Shown one piece after another: positions 27,846 through 35,348 of a stretch of DNA of 64,000 nucleotides. The position numbers were made by a program, and so were the translations under genes. This DNA is from Salipiger abyssi (GTDB lineage: Bacteria > Pseudomonadota > Alphaproteobacteria > Rhodobacterales > Rhodobacteraceae): assembly GCF_001975705.1 (NCBI RefSeq), contig NZ_CP015091.1, positions 186,001 through 250,000 of the forward strand, written 5' to 3'. Under the pieces are notes generated by a model. The model ran no database searches and was not told the origin of the DNA. It worked only from the letters and a program-made list of their open reading frames with translations. Every line of letters begins with the position of its first letter. Position 1 is the first letter of the stretch.

Positions 27846-28964
27846 ATGGCGTTCAAACTCGTGAACTTCCGGCCCGTTGGCTTCGACACGGCCCCCAGCG
27901 AAATCCATGTGGACGATGCGGGCCGCGTCGCCGCCGGGGCCATCGACGGCGCCGAGGTCATCGACGGCAAGGGCGCGTTTCTCAGCCCCGGCTGGTGCGA
28001 CCTGCATGTGCATGTCTGGCATGGCGGCACCGATATTTCCGTGCGCCCCGAAGAGGCGGGCCGCGCCACCGGCGTCACCGCCATGGCCGATGCCGGCTCG
28101 GCGGGCGAGGCGGCGTTTCACGGGCTGCGGGAATATGTGATCGAGCCGGGTCAGGAGACGATCAAGGCCTTCCTCAATATCGGCTCCATCGGGCTCGTGG
28201 CCTGCAACCGCGTGTCCGAGCTGCTCGACCCGCGCGTCTCGGTCGATGTGGACCGCACCCTTGCCGTCGCCGAGGCCAATCGCGACGTGATCTGCGGCAT
28301 CAAGGTGCGCGCCAGCGGCGTGATCGCCGGCGGCTGGGGGCTGACGCCCGCCAAGATCGCCAAGCGGGTCGCCGAAATCCTCGACCTGCCGCTGATGGTG
28401 CATGTGGGCGAACCCGCCCCGCTCATTGATGAGGTCTTCGATATCCTGACCCCGGGCGACATCGTCACCCATTGCTTCAACGGCAAGCGCGCGGGCTCCA
28501 TCGGCGACACGCCGCAGCTCTTCGCGCAGGCCAAGCGCCTGGCGGAGGAGGGCGTGCGCATGGATATCGGCCACGGGCAGGCCTCGTTCAGCTTCGAAAC
28601 CGCGCGGCGGGCGCTGGCGGACGGGCTGCGCCCGTTCTCGATCTCGACCGACCTTCACCTGCGTAACATCAAGGGGCCGGTGCATGACATGTCGACCACC
28701 CTGGCCAAGCTTCTGGCAGTGGGCCTGCCCTTCGACGAGGTCATCGCCGCCGTGACCGAGCGCCCGCGCGGGATGCTGGGCCTCTCGGGCCGCGACGGGC
28801 TGACCCCGGGCATGAAGGCCGATTTCACGCTCTTCGATCTGGAACCCTATGGCAAGACGGCCACCGACAGCCTCGGTGCCGATCTCGAAATCGCCGAGAT
28901 GTTCGAGCCGCGCATGACGGTGATCGGCGCCTCGGTGCAATCCGCGAAACGGAGGGCTGCATGA
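27846..28964 (+). CDS. cog3964 amidohydrolase, probable N- or O-deacylase
   Basis: A 372-residue binuclear metal hydrolase of the amidohydrolase superfamily. Metal ligands are visible: His54-x-His56 (GWCDLHVHVWHGG), a bridging Lys153 (GIKVRASG), His186 (MVHVGEP), His209 (VTHCFNG) and Asp269 (SISTDLH). The pattern matches cog3964 proteins, once mislabelled dihydroorotases. Published work on this group (for example Atu3266) showed removal of acyl groups from small acids such as acetyl-(R)-mandelate. It lies between the permease and ATPase genes and overlaps the next start by four bases, so it should process the imported compound in the cytoplasm. The acyl substrate is unknown. Confidence 0.88.
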   Translation: MAFKLVNFRPVGFDTAPSEIHVDDAGRVAAGAIDGAEVIDGKGAFLSPGWCDLHVHVWHGGTDISVRPEEAGRATGVTAMADAGSAGEAAFHGLREYVIEPGQETIKAFLNIGSIGLVACNRVSELLDPRVSVDVDRTLAVAEANRDVICGIKVRASGVIAGGWGLTPAKIAKRVAEILDLPLMVHVGEPAPLIDEVFDILTPGDIVTHCFNGKRAGSIGDTPQLFAQAKRLAEEGVRMDIGHGQASFSFETARRALADGLRPFSISTDLHLRNIKGPVHDMSTTLAKLLAVGLPFDEVIAAVTERPRGMLGLSGRDGLTPGMKADFTLFDLEPYGKTATDSLGADLEIAEMFEPRMTVIGASVQSAKRRAA

Positions 28965-29962
28965 CGGAAAGCCCAATCCTCGACGTGCGCAACCTGCGGG
29001 TCGGCTTCCGGTCGCGCCGCAGCCAGGTGACGGCGCTGCGCGACGTAAGCTTCACCCTCTATCCGGGCAAGACGCTGGCGCTGGTGGGCGAGAGCGGCTC
29101 GGGCAAATCGGTGTCCTCGCTGGCCATCATGGGGCTGCTGCCGCGCAATGGCGCGGTCACCGGCGGCTCGATCCGCTATCGCCGCCGCGACGGCGGCGAG
29201 ATGGATCTGGCGCAGGCGGACGAGGCGACCCTGCGCGGCATGCGCGGCGCCGAGATCGCGATGATCTTTCAGGAGCCGATGTCTTCGCTCAACCCGCTCT
29301 TCAGCATCGGCGACCAGATCGGCGAGATGCTGCTTTTGCACAGCGATCTCGACGCGGCGGCCCGGCGCAAGCGGGTGATCGAGATGCTGGAGCTGGTCGA
29401 GATCCCGGGCGCCGCGCGCCGCGTCGACCAGTTTCCGCACGAGATGTCGGGCGGCATGCGCCAGCGGGTGATGATCGCGCTGGCCATGGTCTGCAACCCG
29501 GCGCTGCTGATTGCCGACGAGCCGACCACGGCGCTCGATGTCACCATTCAGGCGCAGATCCTCGACCTGATGCGCCGCTTGCAGCGCGATCTGGGCATGT
29601 CGATCCTGTTCATCACCCATGATATGGGCGTGGTGGCCGAAATGGCCGACGACGTGGCGGTGATGTATGCCGGCGCCATTGTCGAACAGGCCGGCGCCGA
29701 GGCGCTTTTCGAGACGCCGAGCCATCCCTATACGCAGGGGCTGTTGCATTCCATCCCGGTGCCGGGCCGGCCCGAGGGCGAGCGGCTGGTGCCGATCCCC
29801 GGCGCGGTGCCGGCGCTGCACGCCATGCCGCCGGGCTGCGCCTTTGCGCCGCGCTGTGGTCTGGCGCAGGACGTGTGCAAAAAGCCGGTGGCGCTGCGCG
29901 ATATCGGCGGCGGGCACAATGTCGCCTGCGCGCTTGCCGGACGGGAGCAGGCCCATGTCTGA
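28961..29962 (+). CDS. Oligopeptide-type ABC ATPase (DppD type)
   Basis: A 333-residue ATPase with Walker A GESGSGKS, signature MSGGMRQRVMIALAM, Walker B LLIADEPTTALD and the oligopeptide-ATPase C-terminal tail with PPGCAFAPRC. The start overlaps the amidohydrolase stop (ATGA). It works with the next ATPase as a heterodimer. Confidence 0.95.
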   Translation: MTESPILDVRNLRVGFRSRRSQVTALRDVSFTLYPGKTLALVGESGSGKSVSSLAIMGLLPRNGAVTGGSIRYRRRDGGEMDLAQADEATLRGMRGAEIAMIFQEPMSSLNPLFSIGDQIGEMLLLHSDLDAAARRKRVIEMLELVEIPGAARRVDQFPHEMSGGMRQRVMIALAMVCNPALLIADEPTTALDVTIQAQILDLMRRLQRDLGMSILFITHDMGVVAEMADDVAVMYAGAIVEQAGAEALFETPSHPYTQGLLHSIPVPGRPEGERLVPIPGAVPALHAMPPGCAFAPRCGLAQDVCKKPVALRDIGGGHNVACALAGREQAHV

Positions 29963-30920
29963 GCCCTTGCTGAAAATCCGCAATCTCACCAAGACCTTCA
30001 ACGCGCCGAGCGGTGCCGTTCAGGCGGTCAGCGACGTCAGTTTCGACATTCCGCGCGGCTCGATCACCGGGCTCGTGGGCGAAAGCGGCTCGGGCAAGAC
30101 GACGCTCGGGCGCGCGCTGCTGCGGCTGATCGAGCCGACCTCCGGCGAGACGGTGTTTGACGGGCAGGATCTCAACACGCTTTCGGTCGCCGAGATGCGC
30201 GAGGCGCGCAAGCGGATGCAGATCATCTTTCAGGATCCGGTCTCCTCGCTCAACCCGCGCCTGCGCGTGGGCGACATCATCGCCGAGGGGCTGAAGGCGC
30301 ATAAGATCGGCACCGCGCGCAGCCGCCGCGACACGGTGGCATCGCTGCTCGAAGAGGTCGGGCTCAGCGCCGATCACATGGGCCGGTTTCCGCATGAATT
30401 CTCGGGCGGGCAGCGGCAGCGTATCGGCATCGCGCGGGCGCTGGCGCTGGAGCCGGAATTCATCGTGGCCGACGAAAGCGTCTCGGCGCTCGACGTGTCG
30501 ATCCAGGCGCAGGTGCTCAACCTGCTGCTCGACCTGCGGGAGCGGCGCAACCTGACCATGCTGTTCATCGCGCATGATCTTTCCGTGGTGGAATATCTCT
30601 GCGACCAGATCGCGGTGATGTATCTCGGCAAGATCGCCGAGATCGGCCCGTCACGCCCGCTCTACGAGGCGCCTGCGCATCCCTATACCGAGGCGCTGCT
30701 CTCGGCGATCCCGCTGCCCGATCCCAAGCGGAACCGCAGCCGGACGATCCTCAGGGGCGACATTCCCAGCCCGCTCGCGCCGCCCTCGGGCTGCGTGTTC
30801 CGCACCCGCTGCCCGCATGCGGAGGATGCCTGTGCGCAGGGCGATACCGCCGCCATCACCGTGGGTGCCGCCCACCAAAGTTACTGCAAAAGAACTGAAG
30901 AGCTATATGTCCGTGCTTGA
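29955..30920 (+). CDS. Oligopeptide-type ABC ATPase (DppF type)
   Basis: A 321-residue ATPase with Walker A GESGSGKTT, signature FSGGQRQRIGIARA and Walker B FIVADESVSALD, in which Ser replaces the usual Pro after DE. The C-terminal SGCVFRTRCPHAEDAC is the family's cysteine-containing tail. The start overlaps the DppD-type gene by eight bases and the end overlaps the RidA-like gene by 14, so all three are translationally coupled. Confidence 0.94.
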   Translation: MSEPLLKIRNLTKTFNAPSGAVQAVSDVSFDIPRGSITGLVGESGSGKTTLGRALLRLIEPTSGETVFDGQDLNTLSVAEMREARKRMQIIFQDPVSSLNPRLRVGDIIAEGLKAHKIGTARSRRDTVASLLEEVGLSADHMGRFPHEFSGGQRQRIGIARALALEPEFIVADESVSALDVSIQAQVLNLLLDLRERRNLTMLFIAHDLSVVEYLCDQIAVMYLGKIAEIGPSRPLYEAPAHPYTEALLSAIPLPDPKRNRSRTILRGDIPSPLAPPSGCVFRTRCPHAEDACAQGDTAAITVGAAHQSYCKRTEELYVRA

Positions 30921-31404
30921 ACGCAAATCCGAAACCGCCATTGCCGACCGTCTTGCCGAGCTGGGGGTCGAGCTGCCCGCCGCCGCGCCCGATCCCATCG
31001 GGGCGTTCTGCAATGTCCGGCAGACCGGCAATCTGGTCTATGTCTCCGGTCAGGGCCCTGTCCTTGCCGACGGCACGCTGCTGCGCGGCAAGGTCGGGCG
31101 CGAGATCGGCGTTGACGAGGCCCGCGACCGCGCCCGGCTGGTGGCGGTCAACATCCTCGGCGCGCTGCGCGATCATCTCGGCGGGCTCGAACGGGTGACC
31201 GGCGTCATCAAGCTTCTGGGGCTGGTCAATGCCAGCCCGGATTTCGAGCGGCACCCGGCGGTGATCGACGGCGCCTCGACCCTGCTTGCCGATGTGTTCG
31301 GCCAGACCGGGGTGCATGCCCGCTCGGCCTTTGGCGTGGCCTCGCTGCCCAACGACATCAGTGTCGAGATCGAGGCGATTTTCGAGATCGGAGACGCGGC
31401 ATGA
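30907..31404 (+). CDS. RidA/YjgF-family protein
   Basis: A 165-residue Rid-family protein. RidA hydrolyses reactive enamine/imine intermediates made by PLP-dependent dehydratases to the keto acid and ammonia. The core GNLVYVSGQGPVLADG (about residues 41-56) and the active-site Arg139 in HARSAFGVASLPND are present, with Glu154/Glu156 in VEIEAI, so it keeps the catalytic arginine of the active subgroups. The N-terminal 30 residues are longer than in RidA itself. It overlaps the ATPase gene upstream and the PLP enzyme gene downstream by four bases, a close pairing with a likely enamine producer. Confidence 0.9.
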   Translation: MSVLERKSETAIADRLAELGVELPAAAPDPIGAFCNVRQTGNLVYVSGQGPVLADGTLLRGKVGREIGVDEARDRARLVAVNILGALRDHLGGLERVTGVIKLLGLVNASPDFERHPAVIDGASTLLADVFGQTGVHARSAFGVASLPNDISVEIEAIFEIGDAA

Positions 31405-32597
31405 CCGGCATGTGGGACTGGCACGATGCGCAGGGGTTGAGCCGGGTCATCAACGTCTCCGGCACGATGACCGGGCTCGGCGCTTCGGTCACCGCCGCGC
31501 CGGTGCAGCAGGCGGTGGCGGCGGCGATGGGGCGCTTCGTCAAGATGCACGAGCTTCAGGCCAGCGCCAGCGAGGTGATCGCGCGGCTTACCGGGGCAGA
31601 GGCCGGCTTCATGACCGCCTCCGCCTCGGCGGGGGTGAGCCTGTCGCTTGCCGGCTGCATGACGGGGCTCAATCCGGGCGCCGCCGAGGCGCTGCCCCGC
31701 GATCCGGGGCAGACACCGAATGTGGTGGTGCAGATGGGCCATCTCTGCGGATACGGCGCGCCGATTTCGCAGGCGGTCGAGCTGACGGGGGGCGCGGTGC
31801 GCTCTATCGGGCAGTCGACGCTCTGCACCGACTACGCGCTCGAGGCAGCGCTCGACGAGACCGTCGCCGCGGCGCTTTATGTCGTGTCGCACCATGTGGT
31901 GCATTACGGCCAGATTCCGCTGCGCCGCTTTGCCGAGATCTGCCATGCGCGCGGTGTGCCGGTCGTGGTGGATGCGGCCTCGGAATACGATCTGCGCGGC
32001 TTCCTCGCCGCCGGAGCCGATATCGTCATCTATTCCGGCCACAAGTTCCTCGGCGGTCCGACATCGGGCATCGTCGCGGGGCGGCGCGATCTGGTGCGGG
32101 CGGGCTATCTCCAGAATATCGGCATCGGCCGGGGCATGAAGATCGGCAAGGAGAGCATTGCCGGGGCGATCGCCGCGCTGGAGGCCTGGGAAACCCGCGA
32201 TCACGACGGCATCCGCGCCCGCGAACGCGCGGCGCTCGACCTCTGGACCGGGGCGCTGGCCGGGATCGACGGCGTTGCCGCCCGGATCGTTCCCGACCCG
32301 ACCGGCAACCCGCTCGACCGGCTGGAGGTGCATGTGGATGCGGCACGGCTGGGCGCCGGGGCAGGATCGGTCGCCGGGCTGCTCGCGTCGCGCGATCCGG
32401 CGATCATCGTGCGCGATCACGAGGTCGAGCTTGGCTATTTCCAGCTCGATCCCTGCAACCTTCTACCGGGTCAGGCCGAGATCGTGGCCGAGGCGCTGGT
32501 CACGGCACTGAGCGACAAAGCCGGACTGGCACAGGCGGCGCCGGTCGATGCGCGCAATGGCGGCGTCGCGGGCTACCTGAACTGGGGCGCGGTCTGA
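31401..32597 (+). CDS. SelA-like PLP-dependent enzyme (probable ammonia-lyase/dehydratase)
   Basis: A 398-residue fold-type I PLP protein of the selenocysteine synthase-like group. The cofactor lysine is Lys215 in YSGHKFLGGPTSGIV, and Asp191 in VVVDAASEYD would contact the pyridine nitrogen. It is shorter than true SelA, and no selenocysteine genes are nearby. Relatives include DgaE, the D-glucosaminate-6-phosphate ammonia-lyase, and the partners of cog3964 amidohydrolases. With RidA directly upstream, removal of water or ammonia from an amino acid or amino sugar acid through an enamine is the best guess. The substrate is not known. Confidence 0.85.
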   Translation: MTGMWDWHDAQGLSRVINVSGTMTGLGASVTAAPVQQAVAAAMGRFVKMHELQASASEVIARLTGAEAGFMTASASAGVSLSLAGCMTGLNPGAAEALPRDPGQTPNVVVQMGHLCGYGAPISQAVELTGGAVRSIGQSTLCTDYALEAALDETVAAALYVVSHHVVHYGQIPLRRFAEICHARGVPVVVDAASEYDLRGFLAAGADIVIYSGHKFLGGPTSGIVAGRRDLVRAGYLQNIGIGRGMKIGKESIAGAIAALEAWETRDHDGIRARERAALDLWTGALAGIDGVAARIVPDPTGNPLDRLEVHVDAARLGAGAGSVAGLLASRDPAIIVRDHEVELGYFQLDPCNLLPGQAEIVAEALVTALSDKAGLAQAAPVDARNGGVAGYLNWGAV

Positions 32598-32841
32598 CAG
32601 GCGAAAAGACCGCCCCGCACGGGTGGTCGGCCAGACGCGAAGCGAGCGACCAGGCTGCGTTTGGGCAGCCTCCCGCCCTCGGCCACCGGCTCCCCGGGGC
32701 GGAGTTTTTGCCGATGGCCATGGCGATGCTTGCCATCGGGGGCAGGGGCCGCTTTCCCCGCGTGTTGCCCGGTGTTCGTGTCGTTCCAATGGCGATCATG
32801 CCGCTCATGTTGTCCAGCCACCGCGTGAACTGGCGGCCTGA

Positions 32842-32988
32842 GCGGTCGGAACGAAGGCAAGCTTCTTCCGGGCCGACACGAGCAACGAGCCGGAAGAGCG
32901 GTTCAGCGACGAGGCGGCGGTGGAGGCGATGCAGAGATTCATCGATATCGGTCTATCGGGGCTGCGGGACGCCCTCGAAGCACCATAA
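32842..32988 (+). pseudogene. C-terminal remnant, probably of a TetR-family regulator
   Basis: Between a TGA at 32839 and a TAA at 32986 the plus strand encodes 48 residues that include ASFFRADTSNEPEERF and QRFIDIGLSGLRDALEAP. The amphipathic helix and the ending are those of a TetR-family C-terminus. No upstream part or helix-turn-helix remains, so this is a truncated gene. The family assignment rests on pattern only. Confidence 0.4.
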
Positions 32989-33048
32989 AAGGCACCCGTC
33001 TGCCCGCGGGGCCGCTCATGACTCGCAGGTCATGCGCCCGTGGTCTCA

Positions 33049-33088
33049 ATGATGGCAGGCGCGCGACCTGTCGCGCGCCTGCCATCAT
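33049..33088. repeat. 40-base perfect palindrome (19-base stems, 2-base centre)
   Basis: The left arm ATGATGGCAGGCGCGCGAC is followed by CT and the exact reverse complement. It ends 32 bases before the left inverted repeat of the IS30 element. It could be a terminator-like hairpin of the old locus, a repetitive palindromic element, or a target preferred by IS30-type elements. Confidence 0.7.
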
Positions 33089-33157
33089 GTGTCGCAACTC
33101 AGTTTAGAATGTGCCCTGTGTGAACTCACGCCAAAGCGCAAATTCTGATTTCTTATT

Positions 33158-34168
33158 CTACGTCAGTCGGTTCTGGATATCCACGAGCTTGGCCTCGAAC
33201 ACCTCGGCGGGCGTTCGGTAGCCCAGGCATTTGCGGGGCGTCGCGTTGAGGCGCTGGCAAATCGACCTCAAATATCGATTTGTCAGCGCCGTCGGTTCGG
33301 TCGAGCGGGGCAGGAACTTGCGAAGACGGTTGTTGGTGTTCTCGACCGTACCTTTCTGCCAGGGCGCCCGCGGGTCGCAGAACCAGCTGTCCGCGCCGAT
33401 CCCATCCTTGAGCCGTTGCCATGCCGAGAACTCGGACCCGCGGTCGAATGTGATGGATTGGCGTGCGTCGGCGGGCAGGGCGGAGAGCCCATGGATGAGG
33501 GCTTCCATGATCGGCTTCGATCGCCGGTCCTCGTTGCGTTGCACGACGGTGTAGCGGCTGACGCGCTCCACCAGGGAGGTCACGTTGATCTTGCCGTGCT
33601 CCTTGCGGAACATCACCAGGTCACATTCCCAGTGCCCGAACTCAACGCGCTCGGCGACGCGATCCGGTCTGTTTGAAAGGTTCTGCGCATCCGAGATGTG
33701 GCTGCGCTGGTACCGGCGGTATCCACGAGGTCTGCGGCGTCTGCGATGCTCGGGCAGGTGCCGGTAGAACTGCTCGGCGCGACCTTCCTTCGAGTAGGCG
33801 TAGCGATAGATCGTTTCGTGGCTCACGCGGATACCATGCTGCTCGAGACGCATCCGGCCGGCGATCTGCTCCGGTGACCAGCCAGCCTTGAGACCATGCT
33901 CGACGGCAGCTTTGAGCTGAGGGTGCTGAACCATCTTGCGGTGAAGGGCGCGGCGCTTCTCGCTCATGGTCTGAGCGTTCAGCGCGTAGTATCCTGCGAG
34001 CTCTGGCAGTCCGCCGCCGTCGAAGTGGTTGCGCTTCAGATCACGATAGATCGTCGAGGGGGCGCGGCTCAGGCGATCCGCGATCTCGGGTATCGGCATC
34101 TTGGCTTCACGCCACTTGGCAATCTTGATCCGTTCCTCGAAACTCAGCTGAAGGTAGCAACGACCCAT
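33158..34168 (-). CDS. IS30-family transposase
   Basis: A 336-residue transposase. The N-terminal helix-turn-helix is in PIPEIADRLSRAPSTIYRDL, and the DDE catalytic core shows HWECDLVMF (Asp), ITFDRGSEF (Asp) and GTVENTNNRLRKFLPR (Glu), the last being the IS30 hallmark. GGAGG lies six bases before this ATG; an upstream in-frame ATG would include the inverted-repeat side and is rejected. The gene appears intact, so the element may still move. Confidence 0.95.
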   Translation of the reverse strand: MGRCYLQLSFEERIKIAKWREAKMPIPEIADRLSRAPSTIYRDLKRNHFDGGGLPELAGYYALNAQTMSEKRRALHRKMVQHPQLKAAVEHGLKAGWSPEQIAGRMRLEQHGIRVSHETIYRYAYSKEGRAEQFYRHLPEHRRRRRPRGYRRYQRSHISDAQNLSNRPDRVAERVEFGHWECDLVMFRKEHGKINVTSLVERVSRYTVVQRNEDRRSKPIMEALIHGLSALPADARQSITFDRGSEFSAWQRLKDGIGADSWFCDPRAPWQKGTVENTNNRLRKFLPRSTEPTALTNRYLRSICQRLNATPRKCLGYRTPAEVFEAKLVDIQNRLT

Positions 34169-34188
34169 CCCACGTCCTCCATGCAAAC

Positions 34189-34206
34189 TTCTGTTTTGAT
34201 ACAGAA
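34189..34206. repeat. Dyad inside the IS30 right end
   Basis: TTCTGT-N6-ACAGAA, a perfect 6-base dyad between the transposase start and the right terminal repeat, overlapping the inner end of that repeat. It may be the transposase promoter or an autoregulatory site. Confidence 0.4.
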
Positions 34207-34313
34207 TTTGCACTTCGTTTGTGAATCCACCGCTACAGACGCACGATGCCTATAAGGTATGTTATGTAAAATACATTCTCGGGCGCATACCCTGTTTCCC
34301 AAACCGAGAGCCG

Positions 34314-35309
34314 CTAGATCCTCACCAGAACCTTGCCGACCACCCCGCGCCCGTTCAGCGCCTCGATGGCAGAGCCTGCCTCTGCGAGATCATAGGTCGC
34401 GTGTATTCTGGGAGAAATACGCCCGTCACCACAGAGCGAGAAAAGCCGGGCCATGGCATGCCGGTTCGCCTCCGGATCGCGCTCGATCGCAGCGCCCCAG
34501 AAGACGCCGCGAATGTCGCAGGATTTCAGCAGCGGCAGATTGGCGGGGATCTTCGCGATCCCGGCGGGAAAGCCGACGATGAGAAACCGCCCGTCCCAAC
34601 CGGTGCAACGCAGCGCGGGCTCGGTGTAATCGCCGCCGACCGTATCCACCACGATATCGGCCCCCTCGGTGCCGAGCGTCTCGCGAAAACGGGTGCTCAG
34701 CGCCTTCTGCCCGTCGCGGTCGAGCGGCCCGCGCGGATAGAGCACGCCGGTATCCGCTCCTCGCTCCCGCGCCGCCGCCAGCTTGTCCGCGTCGCTTGCG
34801 GCGGCAATCACGCGCGCGCCGAGCGAGCTGGCAAGCTCGACAGCGGCGAGGCCGACCCCGCCGCCGGCGCCGAGCACGAGAACGCTCTCGCCCTCGCGCA
34901 GCGCCCCGCGCTCTTCCAGCGCATAAAGCGCGGTGCCATAGGTCATTTGCAGCGCCGCCGCCTCGGCATCGCCGACCATATCGGGAATCCGGTGGCAGCT
35001 CTCTGCCGGCAGACAGATCTGCTCTGCCAGCGCCCCCCACATGGGCAGCGCGGCGACGCGGTCGCCAACCGCAAGATCCTGCACATCCGGACCCAGCGCC
35101 TCCACGACACCCGCCAGCTCGGCACCGGGGGCGAAGGGGCGCTCGGGGCGGTATTGATAAAGATCGCGGATGATCAGCGTGTCTGGGTAGTTGATCCCCA
35201 CATAGCGCACCGCGATCCGCACCTCGCCGGGGCCGGGCTCGGGTGTCGGGCGCTCTTGCAGGCGCAGTGTCTCTGGGCCGCCGGGCGCGTCGCTCAGCAG
35301 AATTTTCAT
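34314..35309 (-). CDS. Zinc-free quinone oxidoreductase-like MDR protein
   Basis: A 331-residue medium-chain reductase of the NADPH:quinone oxidoreductase group. It lacks the catalytic zinc ligands and has the nucleotide-binding turn LVLGAGGGVGLAAVELA. The start MKILLSDAPGG is preceded by AGGGAG; an ATG six codons upstream is less likely. It is the last gene of the operon GntR, phosphotransferase-like, acyl-CoA dehydrogenase, reductase, so it may reduce an enoyl or quinone product of acyl-CoA oxidation. Confidence 0.88.
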   Translation of the reverse strand: MKILLSDAPGGPETLRLQERPTPEPGPGEVRIAVRYVGINYPDTLIIRDLYQYRPERPFAPGAELAGVVEALGPDVQDLAVGDRVAALPMWGALAEQICLPAESCHRIPDMVGDAEAAALQMTYGTALYALEERGALREGESVLVLGAGGGVGLAAVELASSLGARVIAAASDADKLAAARERGADTGVLYPRGPLDRDGQKALSTRFRETLGTEGADIVVDTVGGDYTEPALRCTGWDGRFLIVGFPAGIAKIPANLPLLKSCDIRGVFWGAAIERDPEANRHAMARLFSLCGDGRISPRIHATYDLAEAGSAIEALNGRGVVGKVLVRI

Positions 35310-35348
35310 ATCAGTGTCTCCCTGCAACCGAGGCGGCGCAAGCGCGCC

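Larger units (their letters stand above)
32598..33120. other. Gene-poor scar region before the IS30 element
   Basis: About 520 bases with no intact gene. It holds a dyad CCGATGGC-N13-GCCATCGG (32711-32739), a C-terminal remnant of a TetR-like gene (32842-32988), a dyad CATGAC-N6-GTCATG (33017-33034) and a 40-base perfect palindrome (33049-33088). It has the look of a rearrangement junction. Confidence 0.6.
33121..34229. mobile_element. IS30-family insertion sequence, about 1.1 kb
   Basis: The ends are imperfect inverted repeats: left 33121-33147 and right 34202-34229 share the exact 10-base inner core GCAAATTCTG (33138-33147 and, inverted, 34202-34211) and an outer TG-x-A-x-TCAC pattern, with one gap between. 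They enclose a single full-length transposase gene on the minus strand. I see no clear short target duplication, so the outer boundaries could be off by a few bases. The length is typical for the family. Confidence 0.75.

Noticed and set aside
25871..28084. 737-codon minus-strand frame
   Set aside because: Antisense to two permease genes with obvious membrane spans; its charged translation is the usual mirror of hydrophobic codons.
27846..28964. Dihydroorotase of pyrimidine synthesis
   Set aside because: The sequence pattern is of cog3964 and the gene is inside a transporter operon with no pyrimidine genes.
31401..32597. Selenocysteine synthase SelA
   Set aside because: The protein is shorter than SelA and no selB, selD or tRNA-Sec is nearby; the operon is catabolic.
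32598..33157. CRISPR array or integron-type repeats
   Set aside because: The palindromes here are different from each other and not regularly spaced; no repeat-spacer pattern or cas genes occur anywhere in the window.
34264..34276. Short dyad ATGTA-AAA-TACAT beside the IS30 right end
   Set aside because: It is only 5 bases per arm, lies between convergent or terminal features and has no gene to control; too weak to call.
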